Assembly (NCBI RefSeq): GCF_042685105.1
Contig: NZ_JBHUMO010000002.1
Location: forward strand, 1 to 41,205
Reading direction: 5' to 3'
Origin: Enterococcus_G camelliae
Lineage (GTDB): Bacteria; Bacillota; Bacilli; Lactobacillales; Enterococcaceae
DNA length: 41,205 nt
Part shown: one piece after another, positions 7,369 to 16,553 of the stretch
Position numbering within the stretch: position 1 is the first letter of the stretch
Layout of the letters: each line of letters opens with the position of its first letter
Position numbers and translations under genes: made by a program
The notes under the pieces: model-generated
Seen by the model: only the letters and a program-made list of their open reading frames with translations
What the model was told of the DNA's origin: nothing
Database searches by the model: none

Positions 7369-10300
7369 CTGGGTTCTGAATCGAGTAGGGCTACTCAATT
7401 TTTGGTATTACCAGAATCAAATTTTTGAGTTTGCTAATGGACACATGTTGCTTCGAGGAACGAATGGTTCAGGAAAATCATTGACCATGCAAAGTTTATT
7501 TCCCGTTTTATTTGATGGGGATACGAGTGCATATCGTCTGGATTCCTTTGGTTCTAGAGATCGTAAAATGGAAGATTATTTATTAGGTGAAAAGGGCGTT
7601 TCAAATCGTGATGATGGTACGGGCTATCTTTTTTTAGAGGTGAAGCGACGTAATCGTGAGGAATATCTAACAATTGGTATTGGGTTGTCAGTCTCTGATC
7701 GAGGCAATCGTCTGAATAAATGGTTTTTTGCGCTTGAAAACAATCAAAGAATAGGCATCGATATTGAGCTTTTCGAAATGATCCGTGTGGACGAGATGCA
7801 ACCATTCTCTAAGAAGAAGTTAAAAAATCGCTTGGAAGGCAAGGGACGGGTATTTGAATCACAGAAAGAATACAAAGAGTATGTGAATGCAACGATTTTT
7901 GGTTTTGAAACAATGGAACAATTTGATGAGTTGATTGCCTTATTGATTAACCTTCGTTCACCCAAATTGTCAAAAGAATATCGTCCATCTGTTATTTATG
8001 GTATTTTAAGAGATTCACTTCCTAAACTAAAAGAAGATGAGTTGCTCTCTCTTTCTCGAACCATTGAGCAGCTAGATGGGCATCGAGAACGTTTGGAAGA
8101 CTTACAAAATGAAACACGCGAGTTGGCTAAATTTTCTCGGGTTTATCAAGAATTGCAACAAGAGCTTACGGGACAAGTCGCCAGCCATTGGTACGAACTA
8201 TATAGAAAAAAAGAATCCTTATTTACGACGCAAACAGAATTACGGCGCATGATTGCTGAGGTACAACAATCATTAGTGGAAACGCAAAAAAAGATGGCTG
8301 ACAATGATTTACGCCTACAAGTGCTTGAAAAAAGTATTTCTGAATTGAGTCAGCATGAAGGCTTTCATTTGGTTGCACGTGGGCAAGAATTAAAGGAACA
8401 AGGCATTCAGCTGGCAAGACTTGTCAAAGAAAAACAAAAGCAACTTCAGCAAAAGCAACAAGCTGTTTTGCGTGAAAAGCAGCAATTGGAAACGTATTTA
8501 TTAGCCGATGAGCAGTTAATTAAAGAATTGGATGAAGTACTGGCGGATAATGAACAATATCTTGATGTGTTGAGCGTACATTCCTTGAATCAACAATACA
8601 GTCAAAAATTAAAGGAACAACCGCAAGAAGAGGATTATCGTTACTGGCGTTCTGAAATACTCAAGAAACAAACACATTATGGCAATGTGATTCAAGAATT
8701 AAAAGAGATGGCCCATTTGACAGAAAAAAATAGAACCTTGAGTAGGACGATTGGTGAAAAACAACAAATCATTGATGAGCTGCTGAGGGATATTCGCCAA
8801 TGGGAACAACTTCGTATTTCTGAGATTGAAAAATGGAAAAGTGCAGTGGATCAATGGCGTGATAAGTTGCCTTTTGTCATTGATGACGAGGGCTATCAAC
8901 AATTTTTGTATCAAGTTGATCAATTAGCAGAAGAAGAACTGCCAGAGCATGTCATTATGGAGCCGATTCAAAAAAGTTATCAACATGCAATTTTCGAAAA
9001 ACGTGGGCAAAGGATTCCTTTAGAAAATCGTCAAACGGAACTTGCTGCTTTGGACCATCAGATTAGAGAAGAGATGGAACAATGGAAGCACACAAAGATA
9101 CCTGAGCCTAAGCGAAGCGCAGAGCGTAGTGCTAATCGTCAAACACTAGCGCAACCTTATATTTGCTTTTACCAAGCGGTTGATTTCCAAAAGAATATTG
9201 ATACACAGGTATGCAATTCAATTGAAGGTGCGTTATTGGCTTCTGGTATTTTGGACAGTTTAATTAGCAAAGAAGGATTACAGGTAGATGATGATGTACA
9301 AATTTTACCTGCTCCTCAATTTTTTACGAGCACACTTGCGGATATTTTGACGATTACACCAGATACGCCTCCAGAGTTGCAGGCCATTGTTGCAGATGTG
9401 CTGCAAAGCATTGTACTTGATGAAGTGCAAGATGGCGTACCCATGATTACGAAAGATGGAACCTATCAGCTAGCTAATTTACGAGGAGCAGCAGCCAAGG
9501 ACTATCAAGCAAGTTATATTGGGGCTACCAATCAAGAACGATATCGCCAACACCAGCTTGCCTTGCTAGAAAAACAGCTGCAGGAGATAGAAGAAGAACA
9601 GCAACAACTAGAGCAGCAGCTGGTTAAGTTGCAAGCGGAAGAACAGCATATGATGGTCGCCTTTGAACAACACCCGACAGGCTCAGAGGTTTATCAAGCA
9701 ATTGCCTACCTTCAAAAGAAAACCTTTGAAAAAATAGAAGAAACAGCCAGCTTAGAAAAATTAAAGCAACAAGCGGAGGCACTTCGAGCGGAGATAACGG
9801 ATCTTCAGGTGCAAATACATGCGCATACACAACAGGATCAAATTCAATTGAATTTGACAAGCTATGAGGAAGCCGTTAGATATAGTCAGAATTATGCAGC
9901 CAATGTTCAGGATATTTATCATTATGCGAAAGACAGTCAAAATAAAAAAGCATTAATACAAAAAACACAAGAATATATTGATCAACAAGAAGAAGACACA
10001 CTTGATTTGACGCAAGAATTGATGGAATTTACGCAGGATCAAGCCAAAAATACGAGCCTATTACAAGAAAATCTTGCCCAGCAGCAGCTTGTTAATGTTG
10101 AAGAATTGCAGCAACGGCTGTCTCAAAGTAAAGATGAACAACACCAACGCAGACAGGCTCAAGATCAACTTGGCCAGACGCAATTGCGCTTAACTGGAGA
10201 AGAAAGTAGTTACACCACTAAACTTGCAGCACTTGAAGCCCAGCAAGCAACTTTAGAGAATCAAGAATCACACTGGCAACAACTCCTTCACATAAGAACA

Positions 10301-11425
10301 GGTCTACCGTTAGAGGAGCTAGCAGCTTTTGCCAAAGTCGAAAAGCGCGAGCCGAATAGCAAACGAGCGAAAGAGTTAGAGAGCAAAGTCATTAGTCAAT
10401 TTAATTATTTGGCAGATCAGCTACAAAGTTATCAACCACAGCTCCTGAATCAAACTGGTATCGAAATCAATAATCAAGATGAGCAAGCAATTAGTGAATT
10501 TGGAGCATTTAATCACTATAAAGAAGCTAGTTTTCAATTTGAAGGGCAAAAGCTACATGTTATGGATTTATTGACACAACTCAATGAGCAGCAACTAACA
10601 TTGAAGGAATTGTTGAAAAAAGATGATGAACAACTCTTCAAACGAGTGATACTCGAATCAGTGGGAACCATTTTACGCAAAAAAATTGAAATGGCAATGA
10701 CTTGGGTTCAACAAATGAACCAACTTTTATTAGACCAAGAAAATTCTTCAGGATTAACGCTCTCGATTAAATGGAAGCCCCTTACGAGTATGTCGGAACA
10801 AGATTTGGGCACAGTGCGCTTGGTTGCGCTACTACAAAAACAAACGGAATTGTTGACAGAAGCAGATCGAGAAGCAATCGCTCGTCATTTCCAAGAAAAA
10901 GTCCACTACGCACAGGAACAAGTGCAAAAAAATCCAGATGAACGGAACACGCTATTCCAAGCGATTGCTCAAGTGTTAGATTATCGAGACTGGTTTGCCT
11001 TTGAATTACGCTACAAACGGGCGAATGAAGGGTATCAAACACAAGTTCTGACTGATCGCAAATTCAACCAATTTAGTGGTGGAGAAAAAGCCGTTGCGAT
11101 GTATTTGCCACTGTTCACGGCTGTAGCATCGCGTTATCGAGATGCTCGTAAGGAAGACTGTCCTAAGGTGATCACGTTAGATGAAGCCTTTGCGGGTATT
11201 GATGATAAAAATATTGGGGAACTATTCAAGGCCTGCGAACAGCTTGACTTTAATTATGTAATGAACTCGCAAGCTTTGTTTGGTGATTATCCAACGGTTT
11301 CTTCGTTGATGGTTTATGAACTATTACGGCCACAAAATATGAATCTTGTGACAGCTATTTGCTATTATTGGAATGGTCATCGAAAAGAAATGCGAGTAGG
11401 TGAATTGAGTCATGCAAGCAAATGA
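7361..11425 (+). CDS. jetC: Wadjet type III SMC-like ATPase JetC (TIGR02680)
   Basis: A 1354-residue SMC/MukB-like ATPase, the DNA-extruding motor of Wadjet. The Walker A motif GTNGSGKS is at residues 33-40, the ABC signature FSGGEK at about 1238-1243 and Walker B VITLDEA at about 1270-1276, so the head is made from the two ends. Two very long Gln/Glu-rich coiled coils (about 230-590 and 735-1100) flank a globular hinge-like region (about 597-735, around YICFYQAVDFQKN). Length matches the TIGR02680 family. It overlaps jetB by 8 bases and jetD by 14. The frame is intact throughout, with no missing head motif, so the motor is probably functional. Confidence 0.95.
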   Translation: MNNWVLNRVGLLNFWYYQNQIFEFANGHMLLRGTNGSGKSLTMQSLFPVLFDGDTSAYRLDSFGSRDRKMEDYLLGEKGVSNRDDGTGYLFLEVKRRNREEYLTIGIGLSVSDRGNRLNKWFFALENNQRIGIDIELFEMIRVDEMQPFSKKKLKNRLEGKGRVFESQKEYKEYVNATIFGFETMEQFDELIALLINLRSPKLSKEYRPSVIYGILRDSLPKLKEDELLSLSRTIEQLDGHRERLEDLQNETRELAKFSRVYQELQQELTGQVASHWYELYRKKESLFTTQTELRRMIAEVQQSLVETQKKMADNDLRLQVLEKSISELSQHEGFHLVARGQELKEQGIQLARLVKEKQKQLQQKQQAVLREKQQLETYLLADEQLIKELDEVLADNEQYLDVLSVHSLNQQYSQKLKEQPQEEDYRYWRSEILKKQTHYGNVIQELKEMAHLTEKNRTLSRTIGEKQQIIDELLRDIRQWEQLRISEIEKWKSAVDQWRDKLPFVIDDEGYQQFLYQVDQLAEEELPEHVIMEPIQKSYQHAIFEKRGQRIPLENRQTELAALDHQIREEMEQWKHTKIPEPKRSAERSANRQTLAQPYICFYQAVDFQKNIDTQVCNSIEGALLASGILDSLISKEGLQVDDDVQILPAPQFFTSTLADILTITPDTPPELQAIVADVLQSIVLDEVQDGVPMITKDGTYQLANLRGAAAKDYQASYIGATNQERYRQHQLALLEKQLQEIEEEQQQLEQQLVKLQAEEQHMMVAFEQHPTGSEVYQAIAYLQKKTFEKIEETASLEKLKQQAEALRAEITDLQVQIHAHTQQDQIQLNLTSYEEAVRYSQNYAANVQDIYHYAKDSQNKKALIQKTQEYIDQQEEDTLDLTQELMEFTQDQAKNTSLLQENLAQQQLVNVEELQQRLSQSKDEQHQRRQAQDQLGQTQLRLTGEESSYTTKLAALEAQQATLENQESHWQQLLHIRTGLPLEELAAFAKVEKREPNSKRAKELESKVISQFNYLADQLQSYQPQLLNQTGIEINNQDEQAISEFGAFNHYKEASFQFEGQKLHVMDLLTQLNEQQLTLKELLKKDDEQLFKRVILESVGTILRKKIEMAMTWVQQMNQLLLDQENSSGLTLSIKWKPLTSMSEQDLGTVRLVALLQKQTELLTEADREAIARHFQEKVHYAQEQVQKNPDERNTLFQAIAQVLDYRDWFAFELRYKRANEGYQTQVLTDRKFNQFSGGEKAVAMYLPLFTAVASRYRDARKEDCPKVITLDEAFAGIDDKNIGELFKACEQLDFNYVMNSQALFGDYPTVSSLMVYELLRPQNMNLVTAICYYWNGHRKEMRVGELSHASK

Positions 11426-12647
11426 TTTTTTTAATCAACCAGTGTTTAGGCGAATTGCGACAATTCTTTGGCAAAGGTATTATGTAAATGAACGATTCGG
11501 TCAAACACTTGGGAAAAAGCAATTAGAACAGGTCGATCAAGAACCTCTCTATCGCATGCTTGGTCTCACACTAATTGAATGGCAGACGAAAAAATCACTG
11601 AATATTCATGCGTTTGCCAATGCGTTAGAAGCCAGTTCGTTTCAAATGGATTTGACTGAATTTGTTGAACTAATGGCGGAACCTTTAGTAACTCGAACCA
11701 CAGTAGTTGCTCAGGAACAAGAAGCATACACACATTTTTTAAACGAACTTGATCAAGTTAACCCCCAATTTGTAAAGCTACTTAGTGAAAAACAACTTAA
11801 AGAATGGTTTAAACAAAAGGACTTAACCGTATTTCAAATAGTTCAAGCAGGTTTAGAGCAGTTACCCAAAACGTATACCCGTATGCCTGTTTACGCGTAC
11901 GATGTTACGAAAAATCCACACGCCTTTGATGAGGGACAACCAGCAGGAAGGCTTTTATTACAGATGTTAGCAGGAATTAGTGGCTTACAGTTTTCAGAAC
12001 TTACTACCATCGAGGAAAAAAACCAACTCCTCAATCATTTTTATCTTTTAAAAGATGATAGTAAGAATGCGGTGGCCATTCGAGGGTTGCAAGCAACGGT
12101 TGGAGGGCGACCGCATCGACTTTGGCAAGCGGCATGTGATGAGCATTGTTCATGGAATGTCCCCTTAAAAGAAATCTTGAGAGTAGATACTATCAAACCA
12201 GCAAAAGGAAGACACGTACTAGTTGTTGAAAATTCGGGCGTGTATTCAATTCTATTAGAACAACTGCCTGACCTTGCCATTGTTTGTTCAAGTGGTCAAT
12301 TTACGTATGCTGTCATTGTACTATTACGTAAACTAGTTGAGAGTCAGACAACCTTGCTGTATGTCGGTGATATGGATCCTGAGGGGTTAGTGATGGCGCA
12401 GAAATTGCTGAATTTGTCTCCTCAATATGGTCGTATTGTTGGAATGAATGAGAAAAATTATCATCAATTTAAAACGGAGACGGATGCAGATTTATCCATC
12501 CGTTTGAAACAATTAAGACAAATCAAAGATGGAAATTTAAAGCGTATTGCTCAAGAGATTATCGATACTAGAAAAATTGCCTCGCAAGAAGGATTTATTC
12601 CAGAATTGATTGAAGAAGTTCAACTTTTATTAGAGGCAACCAAGTAA
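11412..12647 (+). CDS. jetD: Wadjet type III nuclease subunit JetD (TIGR02679, DUF3323/DUF2399)
   Basis: A 411-residue protein with the Topo VI A-like TOPRIM fold that cuts DNA in Wadjet. The C-terminal DUF2399 part shows LVVENSG with the metal-binding Glu at residue 273 and YVGDMDPEG with the Asp pair at 320 and 322, the expected E...DxD set. The N-terminal half (residues 1 to about 230) corresponds to DUF3323. The gene starts inside the end of jetC, is the last gene of the operon and is intact. With JetABC it should recognise and cleave small closed circular DNA, limiting plasmid uptake. Confidence 0.93.
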   Translation: MQANDFFNQPVFRRIATILWQRYYVNERFGQTLGKKQLEQVDQEPLYRMLGLTLIEWQTKKSLNIHAFANALEASSFQMDLTEFVELMAEPLVTRTTVVAQEQEAYTHFLNELDQVNPQFVKLLSEKQLKEWFKQKDLTVFQIVQAGLEQLPKTYTRMPVYAYDVTKNPHAFDEGQPAGRLLLQMLAGISGLQFSELTTIEEKNQLLNHFYLLKDDSKNAVAIRGLQATVGGRPHRLWQAACDEHCSWNVPLKEILRVDTIKPAKGRHVLVVENSGVYSILLEQLPDLAIVCSSGQFTYAVIVLLRKLVESQTTLLYVGDMDPEGLVMAQKLLNLSPQYGRIVGMNEKNYHQFKTETDADLSIRLKQLRQIKDGNLKRIAQEIIDTRKIASQEGFIPELIEEVQLLLEATK

Positions 12648-12695
12648 AGTAGCAAGATGCTTTGTTTCATTAGCGCATCTGTCAAGCTGAAAGTT

Positions 12696-12751
12696 TGTAA
12701 AAACGACGCATCACAACAAGGGAATAAGATTCTCTGTTGCGATGCGTCGTT
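12696..12751 (-). terminator. Strong terminator hairpin between jetD and the lactate permease remnant
   Basis: AACGACGCATC (12702-12712) pairs perfectly with GATGCGTCGTT (12741-12751), and the interior can also pair in part. On the minus strand the stem is followed by a run of five T, so it terminates transcription of the permease pseudogene. On the plus strand it may also stop jet transcripts, although no T run follows there. Confidence 0.75.
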
Positions 12752-12771
12752 AATGTTCACTATCCAATAAA

Positions 12772-14167
12772 TTAAATTTGGCCAAATAGTTTCCCTAAAG
12801 CGAAAATAACAAAGCAAATAATTAAGGTATAAATGGCACAGAATTTCATGGCTTGTTTTAAAATCGTTCCTTCTTCGCCGACGAGTCCTGTCGCGCCGGT
12901 TGCAACGGCGATGCTTTGAGGAGAAATCATTTTTCCTGCGGTGGCTCCAGCCATGTTGGCGCCGGCTAACCAATAGGGACTGACATCTAAGCTGTGGGCG
13001 GCTTTTACTTGTAGTTCACCAAAAAGGACATTTGCAGAGGTGTCGCTACCGGTAATAAACGTACCCAACGCTCCGATAATTGGCGAAATGAAGGGATAAA
13101 AACTTCCAGTGACAAGCACGAGGCTCAAGGCTCAAGGCGATGGTGTTGACCATCCCGCTATAACCCATAATTTTTGATAAGGCAACGATGGAAGCAACGG
13201 TGACCATAGTCTTGGTCATTTGTTTGGTTGTATGCCATAAAATTTGAACGCTCTTTGTTAAGGGGATGCCTTGGAACAGGCCACCCAAAATAGTGGCCAA
13301 AATAATTAATGTACCAGGGGAAGTAACCCAGCTGATAACATAAGGTTTGGCGTGTGCTCCTTGAAAAATTGTAAAGGAGCTTTGGATGCTACCTAGACGG
13401 TTATGAATTGCCGGTACCAATGAGGAAGTCAGCATAATAAAGGCAAAGACGAGAATGAATGGTAACCAAGCAATTAGTCCTTCCTTTGCAGTAACTTTGG
13501 GACGGTTGGTTGGTTGTTCTTCTTTTGGATCAATCCATTTGACAAGGACGATAATGGTTACGATGCAAATCAAAGAACCTGCGATGGAAGGTAACTCTGC
13601 ACCTAAATACTTTGAAACGAAAATTTCAGGAACAGAAAATGCTAGCCCTGAAGCAAGGGTAATCCAGAAAACCTCTTTTATCGAGCGAAAACTTCCACCT
13701 TTAAAAAAATAATGGCTGCTTTCACTGGCGACATGCCAAGTACGGCTAAAATACTGGCTGGAATCGCGACGGCGGTTCCAAAACCGGCAATGGCTTCTAA
13801 AAAATCACCGAAGCCCAAAGCAAGTAAGAGCACAAGAATTCGCATGTCACTAGTAATGGAGATTAGCATTCCTTTGATGGTATTCATACCGCCTGATTCT
13901 GAACTGACATTATACGTGAAGACAGCTGCAATAATTAATAATTACATAAATAATAGGCTACAATGCCATCACAATGCCTTCTAAAGCGGCGGATAAGCTT
14001 TCGGTTGCACTGAAATGAAACCCAATCATACTCAAGATAATCGTGATGATCAAAGCAATGAAGCAAGTGAGGTCCCCACACATTTAAAAAGCACCTAGTG
14101 AGAGAACCAACCAAATAATGGGGATGATAGCAAGTAATGTGAGTAAACCTTGTGACATAGCTTCCAT
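12772..14167 (-). pseudogene. L-lactate permease (LctP family), decayed
   Basis: Pieces of one membrane protein are scattered over several minus-strand frames: LLTLLAIIPIIWLVLSLG at the start, LGFGDFLEAIAGFGTAVAIP, then ALGTFITGSDTSANVLFGELQ and a hydrophobic end. These are hallmarks of LctP permeases that exchange lactate across the membrane. Damage visible: nonsense codons near the start (TTT TAA ATG, and TAG in IVMAL*PIIY), a 7-base tandem duplication at 13930-13943, another at 13122-13135, and an apparent loss of some 50-60 codons where VKAAIIF joins GGSFRSIKEVFW near 13700. Repairing the duplications restores the frame in each place. The original start was ATG 14167 or 14158, with GAAAGG upstream. 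It cannot be functional. Confidence 0.88.
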
Positions 14168-14592
14168 CCTTTCTAATGTAGCGTTTCTTTTTTCTTAGTG
14201 CGCAATGGCAAATGATGATTTTTTTACAAAAAAATCCCTCCTCGTGAAATGACTGAGCAGGCTTGGTTACGTTATCCGGGTTATTGATCGTCGAAATCAA
14301 AAAATAGCACCATGGTTTTGACAAGGAATAAGAAGAGAACGGATACAAAGTTGCTCAGGAATCATCTATGCTAGTTTAGAAATAGTCTAGTAAAGTTTGG
14401 ATGTGAAAAAAAAGCCTGGAATTTGTTCATTTTTATTGGAAGATATTACCAAATGGGTTTGGATAGATCTTGACTGTGAACAAACTTTTTTGTTGGCCAG
14501 ACTGAGATGTTCAGCTGAGAGGGCAATTTGGGAAGTATGGTATACTTAAAGAAAGCAGAATCACTTATGAAGAAAAGAAAGTAGGGGATGAA
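14168..14592. other. Intergenic region between lactate permease remnant and yccF
   Basis: 425 bases without a convincing gene. It should hold the old minus-strand promoter of the permease and the plus-strand promoter of yccF. GATTTTTTT and AAAAAAATC (about 14217-14236) form a 9-base inverted repeat with a two-base loop. TGGTATACT at 14538-14546 is an extended -10 element for yccF. I see no RNA gene or longer repeat. Confidence 0.5.
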
Positions 14593-14958
14593 ATGAGCTG
14601 TCTTGGCAATGTAATCTGGTTCATTTTTGGCGGCTTATATGGATGGTTGGCCTGGATGCTTGCAGGCATTCTCTGGAGTATTACGATTATTGGCATTCCG
14701 ATTGGCCTACAATGTTTCAAAATCGCTTCAATGAGCTTGGCCCCCTTTGGTAAAGAGGTCGTTTATGAACACACAAACACGAGCTTTCTATTGAATGTGT
14801 TGTGGATTTTTTTATCTGGTTTTTGGCTAGCAGTGGGCCACCTTGTCAGTGCCGTTTTATTGTGTCTTACGATTGTAGGCATTCCTTTTGCGGGGCAATC
14901 ACTGAAATTGGCGCAATTGTCGTTCATGCCATTTGGCGCCAAAATCGTACGTTCCTGA
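14593..14958 (+). CDS. YccF domain-containing inner membrane protein
   Basis: A 121-residue protein with two similar hydrophobic halves, each ending in a TI[IV]GIP motif (ITIIGIPIGLQCFK and LTIVGIPFAGQSLK) followed by a PFG sequence. That duplicated pattern is typical of YccF (DUF307) membrane proteins, whose function is unknown. About four membrane segments are expected. AGGGGAT precedes ATG 14593 and an extended -10 lies 47 bases upstream. It ends before a terminator and is transcribed alone. A diverged fragment of the same gene lies at 22201-22464. Confidence 0.88.
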   Translation: MSCLGNVIWFIFGGLYGWLAWMLAGILWSITIIGIPIGLQCFKIASMSLAPFGKEVVYEHTNTSFLLNVLWIFLSGFWLAVGHLVSAVLLCLTIVGIPFAGQSLKLAQLSFMPFGAKIVRS

Positions 14959-14985
14959 TGAAGCAAATGAATCGAATATCAGTAG

Positions 14986-15029
14986 AAACTCTTCCTCCGT
15001 TGAAAGGAGCAAGGGTTTTTTCTTTTTTT
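14986..15029 (+). terminator. Terminator after yccF
   Basis: AACTCTTCCTCC (14987-14998) pairs with GGAGCAAGGGTT (about 15006-15017), allowing wobble pairs, followed by two T runs. It separates yccF from the transporter operon. Confidence 0.65.
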
Positions 15030-15035
15030 TGACGG

Positions 15036-15070
15036 TTCCTTAGAGTTTCCTTAGAAAGTTCTCGTATAGT
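15036..15070 (+). promoter_or_regulatory. Direct-repeat operator and promoter of the lanFEG operon
   Basis: TTCCTTAGA occurs at 15036-15044 and again at 15047-15055, an 11-base period that puts both copies on one face of the helix. TATAGT at 15065-15070 is the likely -10 box, and the expected -35 position (about 15042-15047) falls inside the repeats and is poor. This is the layout of a promoter activated by an OmpR-type regulator; the response regulator at 17330 is the natural candidate. Confidence 0.6.
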
Positions 15071-15095
15071 GAAAAATGAGAGGAGCGAGAATGGA

Positions 15096-15818
15096 ATGAT
15101 AAAAGAAAAAAAGGTTTGTTTGACAACTCAAAAATTGACCAAAAAATATGGTGAGAACACAGTGGTACAGGATATTCATTTAACAATCCCCGAAAACAAG
15201 GTATATGGGTTATTAGGACCAAATGGGGCAGGGAAATCGACGACGCTTAAAATGATGACCGGCATTGCGAAGCCAACTGCTGGAGAAATTTATTTTCAGG
15301 GTCATCGTTGGCAGCGATCCGATTTGAATGAGATTGGTGCATTGATTGAAAGTCCACCCTTATATGGGAATTTAACTGCCTATGAAAATTTATTGGTTCG
15401 AACGACTGCACTGGGTTTGCCAACGGAGCGAATTGCTGAAGTGTTGGTCATCGTTGACTTGAATCAGACTGGTAAGAAAAAGGCTCGTCATTTTTCGATG
15501 GGGATGAAGCAACGCTTAGGCATTGCATTGGCGTTGTTGAATCGACCGAAGTTACTCATCCTAGATGAACCGACCAATGGATTGGATCCTTTAGGCATTC
15601 AGTCACTCAGAAAGCTTATTCGGTCATTGCCTGCTCAAGGAATAACGGTTGTTTTTTCAAGTCATATTTTGTCAGAGGTGGAACAGACAGTAGATGAGAT
15701 TGGTATACTGGTGAATGGACATTTGGGATATGAAGGTGCCTTGCCTGCTAGCACAGAATCCCTAGAAAAATTATTTTTGAAGATTGTCAAAGAATATGCG
15801 AAGGAGGAGGAAGCGTAA
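15096..15818 (+). CDS. Lantibiotic-protection ABC transporter, ATPase subunit (LanF-like)
   Basis: A 240-residue ABC ATPase. Walker A GPNGAGKST is at residues 41-49, the signature is FSMGMKQRLGIA and Walker B is LLILDEPTNGLDP. The usual Q-loop glutamine is replaced by glutamate in GALIESPPLY (residue 85), the E-loop described for LanF proteins such as NisF and NukF. It would power removal of lantibiotics from the membrane. I chose ATG 15096 because AGGAG at 15081-15085 sits ten bases upstream; the frame is open from GTG 15069, which would place the ribosome site inside the gene. The two permeases follow without gaps. Confidence 0.87.
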   Translation: MIKEKKVCLTTQKLTKKYGENTVVQDIHLTIPENKVYGLLGPNGAGKSTTLKMMTGIAKPTAGEIYFQGHRWQRSDLNEIGALIESPPLYGNLTAYENLLVRTTALGLPTERIAEVLVIVDLNQTGKKKARHFSMGMKQRLGIALALLNRPKLLILDEPTNGLDPLGIQSLRKLIRSLPAQGITVVFSSHILSEVEQTVDEIGILVNGHLGYEGALPASTESLEKLFLKIVKEYAKEEEA

Positions 15819-16553
15819 ATGATGCGAAACTTGGTCAAAGCGGAATGGGTGAAGGGGCGAAGAAGGGGTGTGCGAACGTTCATCTGGTTATTTCCAATCG
15901 TGTGTACCTTGCTGGCAGTGGTATTGCTGGGCGGGGTCAATGCGCAGATGGGCGTATTCAATTGGTGGTATATGCTGGTCTTACCGGCATGCGTTGCGTT
16001 AATAGCTATCGATGTGGTGGTCATTGACAAGCAAGTGCAATTTTTACCAATTTTATTGTTGCCATTTGAACCTAGAAAAGCAATGATGGCGAAAGTGATT
16101 TTGGGGTGTAGCTATCTCTTTGTCGCCAATTTGATTATTGGAGGGTTGGCGATGATGGTAGGTTTTGGTTTTGAACAACAGTATTCCATTGAGACCATCC
16201 TATTGGCAACATTGGTTATGACGCTTACGATGTGTTGGCAAATTCCATTAGGGATTTACCTAACTGTCCGTTTTCAAGCAATTGCATCCTTTCTGCTTCT
16301 TTTTGGCTTGAACGTCTTTTTTAGCTCGCAGTCTTTCTCGGGCACCAAACTTTGGTGTTGGCCATTTTCGATTACGGCTCGGTTAATGGCTCCAATTCTG
16401 GGGTTGAATCCAAATGGTCTTCCTTTAGATGTGACAAGTTCTTTGAATAATAAAACTGTTCTTCTTCCAGGGTTGTTGATTACAGGGTGTTTATTTGTGG
16501 GCGAAGTAGTTGTTTTTCAAAAACGCCTTTTTCGTAAGGAGCAGATGGTATGA
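15819..16553 (+). CDS. Lantibiotic-protection ABC transporter permease (MutE/EpiE-like)
   Basis: A 244-residue membrane protein with about six hydrophobic segments and an N-terminus (NLVKAEWVKGRRRGVRTFIWLFPI) typical of LanE-type permeases, which begin with a short amphipathic helix ending near the first membrane span. It begins immediately after lanF, with AGGAGGAGGAAG overlapping the end of lanF as ribosome site, and overlaps the next gene by four bases. With its partner permease and LanF it should form an immunity exporter. Homologues are short ABC-2 permeases, and the neighbourhood supports the call more than any single motif. Confidence 0.8.
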   Translation: MMRNLVKAEWVKGRRRGVRTFIWLFPIVCTLLAVVLLGGVNAQMGVFNWWYMLVLPACVALIAIDVVVIDKQVQFLPILLLPFEPRKAMMAKVILGCSYLFVANLIIGGLAMMVGFGFEQQYSIETILLATLVMTLTMCWQIPLGIYLTVRFQAIASFLLLFGLNVFFSSQSFSGTKLWCWPFSITARLMAPILGLNPNGLPLDVTSSLNNKTVLLPGLLITGCLFVGEVVVFQKRLFRKEQMV

